This document shows, piece after piece, positions 22,335 to 32,978 of a DNA stretch of 33,359 nucleotides. The stretch lies in assembly GCA_015501075.1 (NCBI GenBank), contig JADNYJ010000354.1, positions 1 through 33,359 of the forward strand, written 5' to 3'. The number at the start of each line of letters is the position of its first letter. Within the stretch, counting starts at the first letter, position 1. A program made the translations under genes and the position numbers. This stretch comes from Gymnopilus junonius. Lineage: Eukaryota; Basidiomycota; Agaricomycetes; Agaricales; Galerinaceae. The notes below the pieces were generated by a model that was not told where the DNA came from, did not search any database, and saw only the letters and a list, made by a program, of their open reading frames with translations.

Positions 22335-23729
22335 TAAATTACTGCCATTTTTTCCCCCATCTTCATGTTTTTATGTATGCTTTAGTCGTGCATATGGAAA
22401 TTTGAACATCAAAAAAGGTTCGGATATCACATCGTCATGACGTGCACTCTATTTTTAGCGCACACGCGGTCCGTGACGCGGAACCAAACAGTCGGCCGTG
22501 GCCAACGCGTCTTTTCGTTTTACCCCCATCTGCCCTGGAGGCGTTCCACCTTTTTTTGCGTTTTTACAGAGTACCCGAAGGCATTTTAAGTGATGCTTGA
22601 CACGACTCTGAAGTATCTGACTCTTTTCGTTCTTCCTAGTCCTGTGAGCGCTTGCTATTCAACGCGCAGCCTGCATCATCATACTGAACGAACACCCAAA
22701 AATGGCCTATGTAGAAGTTCCATATACCACAGTCCGATTTTGATCCCGTATATCGAGCACACCGAAATTCTATTGATCAAGGTGTGTTGCATCCTATGGC
22801 AGACCGAAGGCGCAGTGTCATATCATTTATTGACTTTCAAATAATTTCTACCTGCATATCGTGTAGATGCCAGTTTAATTTCCCAACACGCGATACATTC
22901 ATCCCGCTACACAAGCCACAGCACACCCTTTAAAATAAACTCCAAAGCACGCCTTCAGACAGAGTCGCGCTCGAAGCGTAGAAACACCATAGGCTGTTCG
23001 GACGATATAGATTTTGAGGTAACGTGGATCTGCCCTTCGTTAGGAAGGTAATAACACTGCCAATATCAGACGCACCCTCAATTCTGCGCTACTCCATCCC
23101 ATAGTACTGTCCGCGAAAACAGTGCATCCCAATTACTCTCGGGCCAGCCAAGATTTGCGACAGTAAGATGAAATATATCAGGAAGTCTTTATGCTCAATC
23201 TCCAATTCCAAGCCCGATGATTCCCCAATACCTGCACTACAACTATTTGATAGAACGGCGCCGGTAAGCTTGTTTAAAACTTAAAACGCATGGACTAACC
23301 CCAAATCCAATTCCCTGTTGTTTCCAGCCTGACAGCCCCACCCTCGTGAGCTCATTGTTTTCGTTTACTCTCAATATTCATCTATTCATCGTTGTATTGG
23401 ATATATGCGCGTTTTGAAGTTAAAATCCAACGACTGGTTCAAATCACGCGCTACATCATCAAGAAAAGGAAAAGAGGTAAACACATGGCAATTTTTTCAA
23501 CAAGCCATTTACGTTAAGCCATGCAGAAGCGAAACTCTGCGCCTCCGATCTTACCAACTCCTTACCACTGCGATCAAAGATCGATGAGCACCAGATTAAT
23601 TGATACGAATGAAGTAAGCCATTAAGTCTTGTCCTCCTGAGAAGCCCTTGTCGACTCCTTTTTGTTGAGTTATTCGCAGCAGCCTATTTTGTAGAGGAAA
23701 GCTCTCAGCCTTATTTCCCAACGCACACG
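22335..23729. other. Intergenic region without visible genes
   Basis: Only short frames occur and none links to a plausible exon chain. A GC-richer patch at about 22430-22530 contains TGACGTG and ACGCGT motifs, which could be regulatory but are too short to call. The right end is the promoter of the serine-rich protein gene. Confidence 0.5.
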
Positions 23730-25112
23730 ATGCGAGCTCCTATATCAGAGGTATGTAAGGTCCCTATTTTTCTCATTTACTCCAGGATGACGGTACTTTC
23801 TAGAACCATGGTACGATGCAAAACGATTGCACGGTATTAGCCTCGCCATATGCCTCCAAGTTATTTGAATCAGCACTGTCACCGATCTTAGAGGATATTT
23901 GTCCATGCGTAGACCCACTTGACCTTAACGACGAATCGATGATTGCGTCTACAAATGAGAGTTCAGTATCTAGTTATGGGCAACTCCTGGACGACATGGT
24001 AAGCTCCAATTTAAAATCTTTCAATATTTCGTGGGTTCTTCTCTGTCCATTTCCGTCATGTTCACAACGAATGATATTAATTCCAAACCCTTCAGGCTAT
24101 CGATCACTCTGGCATTAGTTCATACGGTTTCTCCACGAGACTCGTATGGCAATACGACGAAAGGGGTGATCAGTCCGAGCATCTCGGCCACCAAGCGACC
24201 CGAGACTTTGGAATGCCGCAAGGTATGCAACGGATTATCCTTGTAAAGCTAGAAAGGAAAAAGGTTGTTCATAATATCTTCGTTTCAGGTTCTGAATGGA
24301 AAGACGACTATGTAGAAGAGTCTATCCTCGTCCCGGAGCTAAGGTTGACTATTCCAACTCCGGAGATGGGTAGTTCGGTGGAATTCCGGTCGCTGGGAGA
24401 GGGGGAATCGAGGATTTTTGTTATTGATGAAATTCCTGACTATCGATCACCAGAGGCGAAACCTTTGGCGCCGACCTCTTCTGCTTCACGGCCCTTGGGA
24501 ACAGAATATAGCTCTTCCAGCGCTGATACCAGAGCCTTGGCGCTTGGTGCTCTCAAAGGTTTTCCTGCTTACACTCTGGGAAAAATCCCTAGGCGACGGG
24601 ATCCTATAATTGTCTCTAACGCATCTTCAGCGCGCAAAAGCAAGGGTTCTTCTGGCTCGCGTTGGTCATTTCTGCGTTCTAAAAAAAAGTCTGGCAAGGG
24701 CGAACGTGTCTGGTCTAGGTTTTCTCGGGTCTTGTCAAATCTGACTGGGTACTCTATTCAGCGGCGTTCTCGCAAAGCTTGCGTTCAACTAAGTGATGTT
24801 TACGAAAAGGACGACAACGTAAATTTCCCTGGAACTTCCTCCCTGACAAGCGCTCAACGTAACACCAATACTACCTCGGGCCAGCGCTCTTCTGTATCCT
24901 CGCTTTCCCGTATACCTACCTGTATTCTCGAGGACGGAGAACACGCCGCATCTCGTCTCTTTGGACTCCCTGATATTGGAGACATCTCGGCAGGCAAGAC
25001 AGAGATATTCAAAAGCTCTGGGGGGCCTGCCTGCGCGACACCTCAAAGGAGACACTCTTTCAGGTTCAGTATGAAGAGTTCTGGATACACTAGCCTCCGT
25101 GCCTTACGTTGA
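23730..25112 (+). CDS. Serine-rich hypothetical protein
   Basis: Exons 23730-23750, 23804-23998, 24096-24222 and 24289-25112 give 388 residues. The 7-codon first exon (MRAPISE) is supported by a GTATGT donor and an in-frame TTTCTAG acceptor; otherwise the start would be the ATG at 23816. The N-terminal third is acidic (LEDICPCVDPLDLNDE). The middle has a short beta-rich stretch (ILVPELRLTIPTPEMG, RIFVIDEIPDY). The C-terminal half is Ser/Arg/Lys-rich, including a basic cluster (SKGSSGSRWSFLRSKKKSGKG) that could be a nuclear or membrane-surface signal. I see no transmembrane segment, signal peptide or known domain. Many SR and SS pairs suggest phosphorylation. Function unknown; exon joins are all in frame, which supports it as a real gene. 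Confidence 0.65.
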
Positions 25113-26024
25113 GGTTGTAATCAGACCATATCGGCGACACCACACTTTCGGGAGGCGTCCCATTCTTTGACCCACTTTATGCGAAGAGCCCTGAGTGTAA
25201 GTCAAATTGACGTATATGTTGACTGGAATGGCGTCGCAGAGGATATAGATTTGATGCCTTTATTGTTTCGTTGTCGTTTCGTAATTCTTCTATTCCTATG
25301 CTTTTTCTTTTTGCTTTCTTTCCACTGTTTCGCTTAAGGTTAGGCATAGGGTACTCGCATCGATAGTAATTTAATACAGACCTTCCCGTTGGTTTGGGCC
25401 TTGGCATACTTAATGACCTCATGTCTCGTCCTTTTTTCTTCAAGATGTTATGAGGAGCTGCCAATTGCTGGATTCTAATTGTGATGGAGATTGGAAGGCG
25501 GCTGGTAGACTGACCGTAGACCATTCTGCTGGAGCCATCATTCTGCAAGCATTGTGGTGACATCATGTCTCTTTCGATTTTCTTTCAGATGTCATGAGGA
25601 GGAGCAGCTTGCGGCTGTATTCTATTGTGATGGTACCCAGCGATCGGAAGGTGTGTGCAGACTATACATCGAGAGCGTTCTGCTGGAGCCGTCTTTCTCG
25701 CAAACCGCTGTAATTGCTTCATGTCTCGTCCACTTTTCTTTCAGATGCCGTTGAGGAGGAGCTGATTGCTATGTGATGTGCTCAGAGATCGGTAGACTGC
25801 ACATCGAGAACGTTCTGTTAGTGCCGGGAGGAAACCGGATCGGCCAGGAACGGCGGACGGCCATCCGCATGTGGCAATCTGGCCAACGGCGAGCAGCAGT
25901 ACCACTCAGTCGTTTCCTCTAGTTTGTCTTGTCCGCTGTATTGGGTTCGTCGTCCTTCCTTCCGGTTCACTATTTCATGAGCAACGCTGGCTGACCCACT
26001 CCATCCTGCCTCCCCCTTTCCACC
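25113..26024. other. Intergenic region upstream of the Nramp gene
   Basis: The region carries the 3' end of the serine-rich protein gene and the promoter and leader of the Nramp gene. Its middle is made of three tandem ~150-bp repeats (annotated separately). I see no protein-coding exon chain here. Confidence 0.55.
25419..25826. repeat. Three tandem ~150-bp imperfect repeats
   Basis: Copies begin with TCATGTCTC at 25419, 25563 and 25719 (spacing 144 and 156 bp); the last is partial, ending near 25826. Each has a pyrimidine tract closing in TTCTT(T/C)(C/A)AG followed by ATG and a GAGGAG(C/G) block, and later a conserved (C/A)ATCGAGA(G/A)CGTTCTG-like segment (weaker in copy 1) followed by a G(A/T)GCC element. 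Copies 2 and 3 are closer to each other than to copy 1. They end about 200 bp before the Nramp start codon. Confidence 0.75.
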
Positions 26025-28621
26025 ATGACAGATTCCACTGCTCAGCAGCAGCCCAAGAATGGCCAACGTTATAAAGCATTTCTACACAACCTCAAACGGG
26101 CTACTATCAATCATGCCAAGAAGCATGCAGGGGTCGGTGTAGTCTGTGCAGTTGCCTACTTTGACCCGTAAGCTCTGGGCCCTTTTGATGTGGCAACTCG
26201 AGCAGCTGACACATAAATTAACTCGCTTCGCCTACAGAGGGAATTGGGGCGTCGACCTACAAGCTGGGTCCCAATTTGGTTACAGTCTCCTCTTCGTAGT
26301 CCTCCTCTCGGGCTTGTTTGCTGTCTACCTCCAGGTTCATATTCTACGTCGACGGAGTATTATTATTGATTCTCAGTTTACTTTTTCTCGTAGGTCCTCG
26401 CTAGCAGGTTGGGTTGTGTGACTGGGATAGGTGTGTTTTTTTTTCGTCAAAGTTTTTGAGTTCGGGGTGCTTGTGTCAATTTCGGCGACGCCGGCGTCGT
26501 ATCCTACGTCTGTCGGCCGCAGTTCGAGTGCCTCCCCAAGGTACAAGAAGGCTGGCTGGCGTTCTGCCCGCTGCTAATTATGCAGTGGCTATTCTTGCGC
26601 GCAGTTATTCCGGGAAATGCTAGCATGCCCAAGTTGTAGGTGTGGGTATAATTAGGATTTATCTTCCTATGTTGTGGAGGCGGGATTGGCGAAGGGAGTA
26701 AATATTCTCTGCAATACGCAGTTCGCTCATTGATTTGCGAAAGACACCTTGCATTTTTCCACCCTTCTGTCTCTTTGTCGGCATCATTTATGTTTCGAGA
26801 CCAGATACTTAATTTTTTTCCTCACAATCGTAGACTTGGCTTCCCACACACGTTTGCTGCTGTACAGTCGACCCAAACATACGCTGCTCTACCGATGGCT
26901 TGGTCTCTATCCACTGTATATCTTGTCCGAGGTCGCCATTATTGCCACGGACCTTGCCGAGTTATTAGGATCCGCCATTGCACTCTGCTTGCTTTTCCCC
27001 AGGCTGGAATTGTGGCATGGAGTATTAATCACAGCATTTGATGTCGTTTTTATACTTGCCATGGGCGATCCGCTGCGCGGAAAACCTGTGAAGGCGTTTG
27101 AGATCCTCATAGGTGGTATGGTACGCCTTCTTTGCTTGACATGTATAACTTTGTTTGCGAACCTAATTGATGGTGGCCATAGGTCATCGCGATTCTCGTC
27201 TGCATGATCGTCATCATCGCCAAGGTTAATGTCAACTGGGGCTATGCTTTCAAGGGGTTTCTTCCGTCAAGCCGTATCTTTGCTCAAGGCGGATTATATA
27301 CCTGTCAGTTTTAAAGTGTTATTCTTTCAGCTTGTAACCTAAGCGTTTCATTCAGCTGTTGGCATCCTCGGAGCCACTGTAATGCCTCACAGTATTTATC
27401 TTGGATCTGCTTTGGCTACGCAGGATCGGATTTCTTTCCGTGATAGAGAATCGGTCGACAGTCTTTCAACCCTCAGTCAAGGCGCGCCCCCGGAATCAAA
27501 AGAGGTAGAAGAGACAAAGGAAGCTACCCACGAGCAGCCCTTTATGGCTCGGGTTTGTGCGACATGCAAGAATTCTCTCCTCACTCCGTTCCGCAGGCCT
27601 CCTCCCAACCTTTACTCATCGCCGTGCACGCAGTATTGTGATCACCAGAATAATAGCTACGCTTTCGTTCGTGCTCATATCTATCATGCTACGACGGATA
27701 TGGTCGGGAGTTTACTTGGATTTGCGGTCATGATCAATTCACTGTGCGTCTTATTTATCCTTACTTGACTGTCTTCTTATAAGTTGTTGAACAGGATTTT
27801 GATTCTTGCCTCGGCCGTCTTCTACTATGGCCACTCAAGCTCACAAGGGTCCCCTGCTGGGTTGTTTGAGGCGTATGACCTGATTCGAGATATCGTTGGC
27901 CAAGGTGAGGGATTGGGTTCAAACACTTTCATATAGGTTCTTTAACCGTTTCGGCATGGGTTTTTCAGGTGCTGCAACATTATTCGCTATAGCTTTATTA
28001 TGTGCTGGGCAGGTCAGATCGCACCCATTTTGATTCGCTTACGGTATTGCAACTTACGATCTATTTAGAGCTCATCTTTAATCGCTACGGTGGCTGGTCA
28101 AGCTATTTGTGAAGGTTTCTTGACATGGCGTGTCTCTGTGCGTATTCTTTTAGACCGCTCTATATTAATTGCTGATTTGTGTGCATGCATTGAAGGCTGT
28201 AACACGGCGCTTGTTTACACGCTTTCTGGCTATCATACCATCCATGGCAGTTGCCATTGTTGTCGGAAAACCCGGCATTGATACTCTTCTCGTCGCATCA
28301 CAAGTTGTCTTATCCATAGTTCTCCCATTTGTCATCTTCCCCCTCCTCCTGTGCACCAGCAGCAAGTCGATCATGAGCGTGCGCAAAGATACCTCAAAGT
28401 CTATATCCCAGACGTTGTCCTCTGGCACGGTATCAGAACCAGGGCCTTCTTCCATTGGAGGCCTTGATAAAGCCGAACAATCGGGAGAAAGTCAAGAAGA
28501 GGAATTGGTGGACTATAGCAATAATAAGCTGACCATTGCTCTTGGGATGGTGATTTGGCTCGTCATTGCTGCTGCCAATGTGTATGTGATCGTGGAACTG
28601 GGGTTGGGCAATTCTGGGTGA
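26025..28621 (+). CDS. Nramp-family divalent metal (Mn/Fe) transporter
   Basis: Ten exons: 26025-26167, 26238-26334, 26394-26430, 26834-27120, 27183-27303, 27356-27743, 27795-27904, 27969-28012, 28069-28137 and 28196-28621, giving 573 residues. The two hallmark metal-site motifs are present: DPGN in TM1 (D47-N50, AYFDPGNWGVDLQAG) and MPHS in TM6 (M238-S241, GATVMPHSIYLGSA). TM segments follow the Nramp order, including SEVAIIATDLAELLGSAIAL, AGQSSSLIATVAGQAICEGFLTW and a final IALGMVIWLVIAAANVYVIV. Nramp proteins import Mn2+/Fe2+ by proton symport at the plasma membrane or vacuole/endosome. The TM6-TM7 loop is long, Ser/Glu-rich and holds four cysteines (C296, C299, C319, C323). A Ser-rich loop precedes the last TM. 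Intron 3 is 403 nt, far longer than the others (48-71 nt). Confidence 0.92.
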
Positions 28622-29112
28622 TGAGATGGTAAATCTGTTATGCGCCCACTCCCCAGCATGGCGTCGGTAGTTTGACATTCTTTTCATGGTATGTCATCCA
28701 TATTTTTCCGTCTTTCATTTTTCCCGTTCGCTTCGTAGTGCTCCGCTATCCTTTTCCGATCGTCGTAATGCTTGATTCTCGCCACCTTATACTTGTACAT
28801 ACTATTCTTCTTGCAGCCTTCGGTACAAAAGCACCTCGAGCTCCTCTCAACTTGTATTATAGTTAATCTACGCATACTACATACGCTCTTGGAGCCCACA
28901 TTGAATAAAATAAATCTGTATTTATTTCAAAGAATTTTTGCCAAGCAAAGATAAATTTGTGGGATGAGATTGGGAGAATGGTTCCTGTTGCACAGCCACC
29001 TTGACATAACCCTGTTGACCACGACATTGGAACGTCCTTCAATCAAAACATAACTGTTATGGACCTCTTTCATTGCTTCCCTGCTACGCTGAACACTTGA
29101 TACTGCTCTCTG
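28622..29112. other. Intergenic region between Nramp and the OB-fold gene
   Basis: This AT-rich spacer holds the 3' end of the Nramp transcript (an ATTGAATAAAATAAA stretch near 28900 could contain polyadenylation signals) and the promoter of the next gene. No further gene is visible. Confidence 0.5.
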
Positions 29113-30305
29113 ATGTACAGAGTCTTCCTTGGCGCACCCACTGCTGCCGACATTGACGGCGACTCCAGTTCATATTCATGGCGGACCATTTCTTCCACGA
29201 CAGGTAGAACACTCTCAGCCAAGTCGAGTGAACGAGTGCCTGCACAGGTGGAGCGTGCCGAGTCGCTTGTTTTACCGTTCCTACCTGCCACATTGGAAGC
29301 TGCGAGCCATAGGATCTCGTTGATTTATAAGGACGTCATCTTCAACGATGGTCCTGAAGAAGATAGTTTCCTTTCTCCTGAGGAAGAGGGCAAGGACGAG
29401 CAAGTTGTCTCTATATTCCGAGACGCAGGTGTGTACCTTATCGCTCTAGTCGAACCAACTCCTGGTTATAACTTTGGTTTTTGTTTGGTTCATAGAGGAA
29501 ACCACGTTGATCACCTGGCCACCAACCGCACCAGAAGACAACGAGTCTCGCGAAAGTTTCGCCGGACCTTCTTTTCTGCTCGATAAATCTTCCAAGTCAG
29601 CCTCAGAGTTATCGTTACCCTCTTCTCAGGCCATCGAAACCCGGCTATTCGACACCCAAGACGCAGAATCTCAATCATTTGGGAACTACTCTGACGCGTC
29701 ATCCATCGCGCGTTTTCCATCATTTCATTTCAACTTGCACACGCTCGCCTCACTCACACATTTATCGGCGAGCAAGGTCAAGGGCTCGAAGAAGGTGAAT
29801 GTACTCCTTGCGGTGTTGGAGGTAGAAGGGCCTGATACGATCCGGATCAAGAACGGCAAGGATGCGGGGAAGCAAGTGTCTATTTTGAATATGATTTTGG
29901 GCGACGAGGAGGGTACGGTGTGCAAGCTGACTGCTTGGAGAGAGGTGGCGGAGGAGTGGGGTGGTGCTGGGAAAGCTGTAGCTGCGAAGAGAGGAGATAT
30001 TGTTCATATTGAAAGTAGGTTCGGAATCTTTTTTTCTTTGCTATTCTTTCACTTCGTAACTATTACTGACTTCCAATTTACTGTTAGATATAATGGCGGC
30101 TTGCGATCCAGCAGCCTCAACCACGCTGACTGCTTCACCTTATCTAAAGTCCCAACTCGTCATTTGCTATCGTACTATGCCATATATTCATGAGGATGGA
30201 AGGCTACGTCCTGATCTGCGCCTTGGGAACAGCGAGCCCAGCGTGCGGAAGGTGGCGGCTCTCGTTGCATGGTTTGAACATATGGCTGGGTTAAAAAGCG
30301 TCTAG
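29113..30305 (+). CDS. Putative OB-fold DNA-binding protein
   Basis: Exons 29113-29428, 29496-30014 and 30088-30305 give 350 residues, all joins in frame (GTGTGT...CATAG, GTAGGT...GTTAG). The N-terminal 200 residues are acidic and low in complexity, with a short hydrophobic start. The C-terminal ~150 residues look like one OB fold: strand VNVLLAVLEVEGPDTIRIK, then VSILNMILGDEEGTVCKLTAWREVAEEWG, a KRGDIVHIEN strand, and SPYLKSQLVICYRTMPY ending in LRPDLRLGNSEPSVRKVAALVAWFE. GDEEGTVCKLTAW followed by KRGDIVHI is the pattern of RPA-like or shieldin-2-like ssDNA-binding OB domains. A role in DNA repair or telomere maintenance is plausible but not proven. The start is the first ATG of the open frame; an upstream exon is possible. 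Convergent with thioredoxin, 131 bp apart. Confidence 0.7.
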
Positions 30306-30436
30306 TTGCAAGTACCAGTCATTCAGCGCGTATCAAATCAGGATGCATTGATTTATTAACGCATCATCAAATGCGAATGTGGTTTATGTGGTTATGGTTT
30401 GTACAATTACACTGTCACGATCGATAAAGGTGGAAA

Positions 30437-30936
30437 TCACAGTAGGGCCTTACCCGACTCGACGAGTTCCTATATACACATCGTGAGGAAGTTTTCAAGG
30501 GAATTTGATGATATCCACATACGGCTAATTGGGCTGGACGAGCACCGACCAAATCCTTCACCTTGTCTCCATCCTTGAAGATCATAAAGGTAGGCATCTG
30601 TATTGGTCAATGTCATTCGGTGCTGCAAGCTTTCGGAAGACATGAAAAAACATACAGCTCTGATGCCGACCTCCTGCGCGATTTGTTCCTGCTCGTCAAC
30701 GTCGACTTTGTAGAACTCTACGCCTTCGGGTGCAGACTCGGACAGCTTCTCGAAAATGGGAGAAATAGCCTTGCAGGGACCACACCAGGTAGCCCAGAAG
30801 TCGATCAAGATAGGCTTGCCGCTGTTAATCTAAAAGTGGCGCAGGTGATATCATCAGATATAGATCTCCTTGCCAGGAAGAGGATACGTACGACTTTCTG
30901 GAATTCGGCGTAAGAGTTGAGGGGTTTGACGACCAT
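30437..30936 (-). CDS. Thioredoxin
   Basis: Four exons on the minus strand (30936-30892, 30829-30656, 30597-30523, 30469-30437) give 108 residues, the standard length. It starts MVVKPLNSYAEFQKV. The redox motif is WCGPC in [51 protein letters not shown] carries the buried Asp and the cis-proline (MPT) of the fold, followed by the final helix QLAELVESGKALL. All introns are phase 0 and 54-63 nt. There is no signal or transit peptide, so it is the cytosolic form that passes electrons from thioredoxin reductase to peroxiredoxins, ribonucleotide reductase and methionine sulfoxide reductase. Confidence 0.95.
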
Positions 30937-31014
30937 TTTTGAGGAAGATGGAAAGGGACAATGAAGTGGTTCGGAATGAAGTTGTTCTGCAGAACCGTCG
31001 TCTGATCATCCGGG

Positions 31015-31022
31015 ATTTTATA
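31015..31022 (-). promoter_or_regulatory. TATA box of the thioredoxin gene
   Basis: TATAAAAT on the minus strand lies about 80 nt upstream of the thioredoxin ATG. That distance leaves room for a short leader, and no other gene starts nearby on that strand. Assigned by sequence and spacing only. Confidence 0.5.
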
Positions 31023-32070
31023 GGAGATTCGCCATGATGCTTGGTGAGCGGTCACGTGAAGGTATGATCATCGATATCGTCATCGACGTGACTCTCACTT
31101 GTCAGTTGTCAGTCCATCTAGCTTAGATCAACCACCTTCCAGTTCACCCGAGGTTACAAAGCTTTATTCTTATTCATTTAAACACGCGCTCGCTGATTAT
31201 GAACATGCACTGAATTGCACCAGAAGAATTGAGAATGTCTGGGATACGGAATTAATTTTCTTTAGTAAATTGGCTTCCTAATTAGGGCCAGTCCCACGTC
31301 TTGTGTCCAATTGAAGCCCACACTTCGGGGTTCTTAAAAAAAACCTTACTATCCGAGGTCACGTTGAGACGACTCCCCCAAAATCTTTCTTCTTGGTCGG
31401 ACTTAGCATTTGCTCTCGAAGTGCTGGAATTATTATACTCCTTTTTGGCATCAGAAGCCGACCTGGACTGAGAGCAAGTCGTTATCTATTTAAGAATATC
31501 CTGAGAGCATTAGCTCTATATAATCGTCTTACCGGTTAACCGTCAGTAAATTTAACAAAAGCGCCCAGGATGGAGGGCATTTATGGACGTTGCCAATCTT
31601 AGCAACAATTGAGCATAAAGATATGGAGAAGGGTGATAAAATTATATTTTAAATGTCAATCAATGAGACAATTTTTGTCCTCGAAGTTGATAATTATGTC
31701 CAACCTGGGCCCGATGAAAGCGACAGGACGTAACAGAGCAGAAGTTAAGAAGAACAAATGTGCTTCGTTTCGCCCCTCCGATGATCCCGAGCAACAAACA
31801 CAGGTGAGACATAGCACTACAAGCATATTTCACCTGGGTTCGTCCACACGATCCAAGCATATTTCAAATCACATCACCTTCGTAAGCCCCTCCTTGAAAC
31901 TGATTTTTCTTCCGTCCCTCTCGAGGTCCAATAGTCCAGCAATCCAGGTGAGGTGCTGAATTATGATCACTTCGTAGATACGAAATATCATTATCTCTCA
32001 ACGGCCGTCGAGAGAAAATTTTCTTGATGACTTGAAAGGGGTGAAGAGCCCCGCAATAAGGTGTTTAACA
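31023..32070. other. Intergenic, AT-rich region with one weak exon candidate
   Basis: Upstream of thioredoxin no clear gene appears. The only suggestive piece is a plus-strand ATG at 31696 opening a 36-codon stretch (MSNLGPMKATGRNRAEVKKN...) that ends at a GTGAGA donor after 31803. A further donor-like CAG/GTGAGG occurs at about 31949. I could not find a convincing partner exon, so I do not call a gene. Confidence 0.4.
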
Positions 32071-32349
32071 TCAAGACAGCGACCAGAGAATGTAAATTAA
32101 TTTAATCAGGGTCTCTTGTTCGGGAAGAGCAGACAGGTGAGCAGAAAGAGAGTCGTAGAAAGGATCCAACAAGTCGACATACGCTCCTGTCAGGTGGAGA
32201 AACGAGGGAGAGGGTGTCAGCTGCAGTCTTGAAATAAGATCGTTGCCAATGATGTCAGCTTCATCGAGGGTCAGGCTTTTGAGAGAACAGTGACTAAGGA
32301 AAGATGTTAATGACCAAGATACACATGCACCACCTAGTGTGACTGGCAA
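32071..32349 (-). pseudogene. F-box/LRR-like protein fragment
   Basis: The minus-strand frame contains LTSFLSHCSLKSLTLDEADI and LISRLQLTPSPSFLHLTG. This spacing of Leu residues (S-x-L-x-x-L and L-x-L-T-P-S) is what I know from the leucine-rich repeats of the large Agaricomycete F-box families. It ends in a stop soon after IYILWSLS. Just upstream (about 32340-32380) another frame reads RYSHLTSLNRFAS, which would fit the preceding repeat, but I find no F-box and no continuous upstream coding sequence. It is either a decayed copy or the last exons of a gene I failed to assemble. Confidence 0.4.
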
Positions 32350-32711
32350 ATCGGTTAAGGCTGGTCAAGTGAGAGTATCGAAAAATAAATTGATTGATCT
32401 AGAGCGTGGGTCAAATTCCGACGTCGAGGTTCTGTAACTGTGCATGCCTACACCCTTCATCCTCGTCTCCAATAATCGTTTACTGATTGTCTCAGTCAAA
32501 GAAAAAGGATGTGAAGCTTCAGGGAGACAAAATTTGGCTTGGTCCATATATTGTTTGTTGAATTGTCACTGAGCTTTTGCCCAATTGTCATTCAAAGGTT
32601 GAGCCAGAAGATGAGTTCGAGGTTGAGTTGGCTTTGGTTGGACAATAGACAGGAGGGTCGGGGTTCTATTGATATTTGAACATAAAAGGCATTCTGTCCA
32701 AGTTGAAGTGG

Positions 32712-32978
32712 TCAAAACGGCATATATTGAAGTGCATTGTAATTACAAAAGGGTAGTACAACGCGTGCGCCGAGAGAGCAAGGAGACGGACCGATGTGGC
32801 TGCCGACAATGGTGAAAGTGCAGCAAGGGAAGTCCGTGCAATTGTCGATAGTAATGAGAGCGGGTTGAGGATAGCTAAGCGGCGACCATACCGGGATCGG
32901 AAGGTTGTAGGCGTTCTTTGAAACTCCGACAGCTTGTTTGCTAGTATTGACTAAATGCTTCTTAGTGTCTCCAGCCAT
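32712..32978 (-). CDS. Weak hypothetical ORF, possibly a first exon
   Basis: An 88-codon minus-strand frame starts MAGDTKKHLVNTSKQAVGVSKNAYNLPIP. The first 29 codons end exactly at a GTATGG donor-like site (exon 32978-32892), after which codon use becomes less convincing. No domain is recognisable and no downstream exon could be fixed. The opening residues look protein-like (mixed Lys, Ser and Val, no low complexity), so it is recorded with low confidence. Confidence 0.22.
   Translation of the reverse strand: MAGDTKKHLVNTSKQAVGVSKNAYNLPIPVWSPLSYPQPALITIDNCTDFPCCTFTIVGSHIGPSPCSLGARVVLPFCNYNALQYMPF

Noticed and set aside
23431..23450. GGTTCAAATC, resembling a tRNA T-loop
   Set aside because: No matching A-box, acceptor stem or anticodon arm could be fitted around it.
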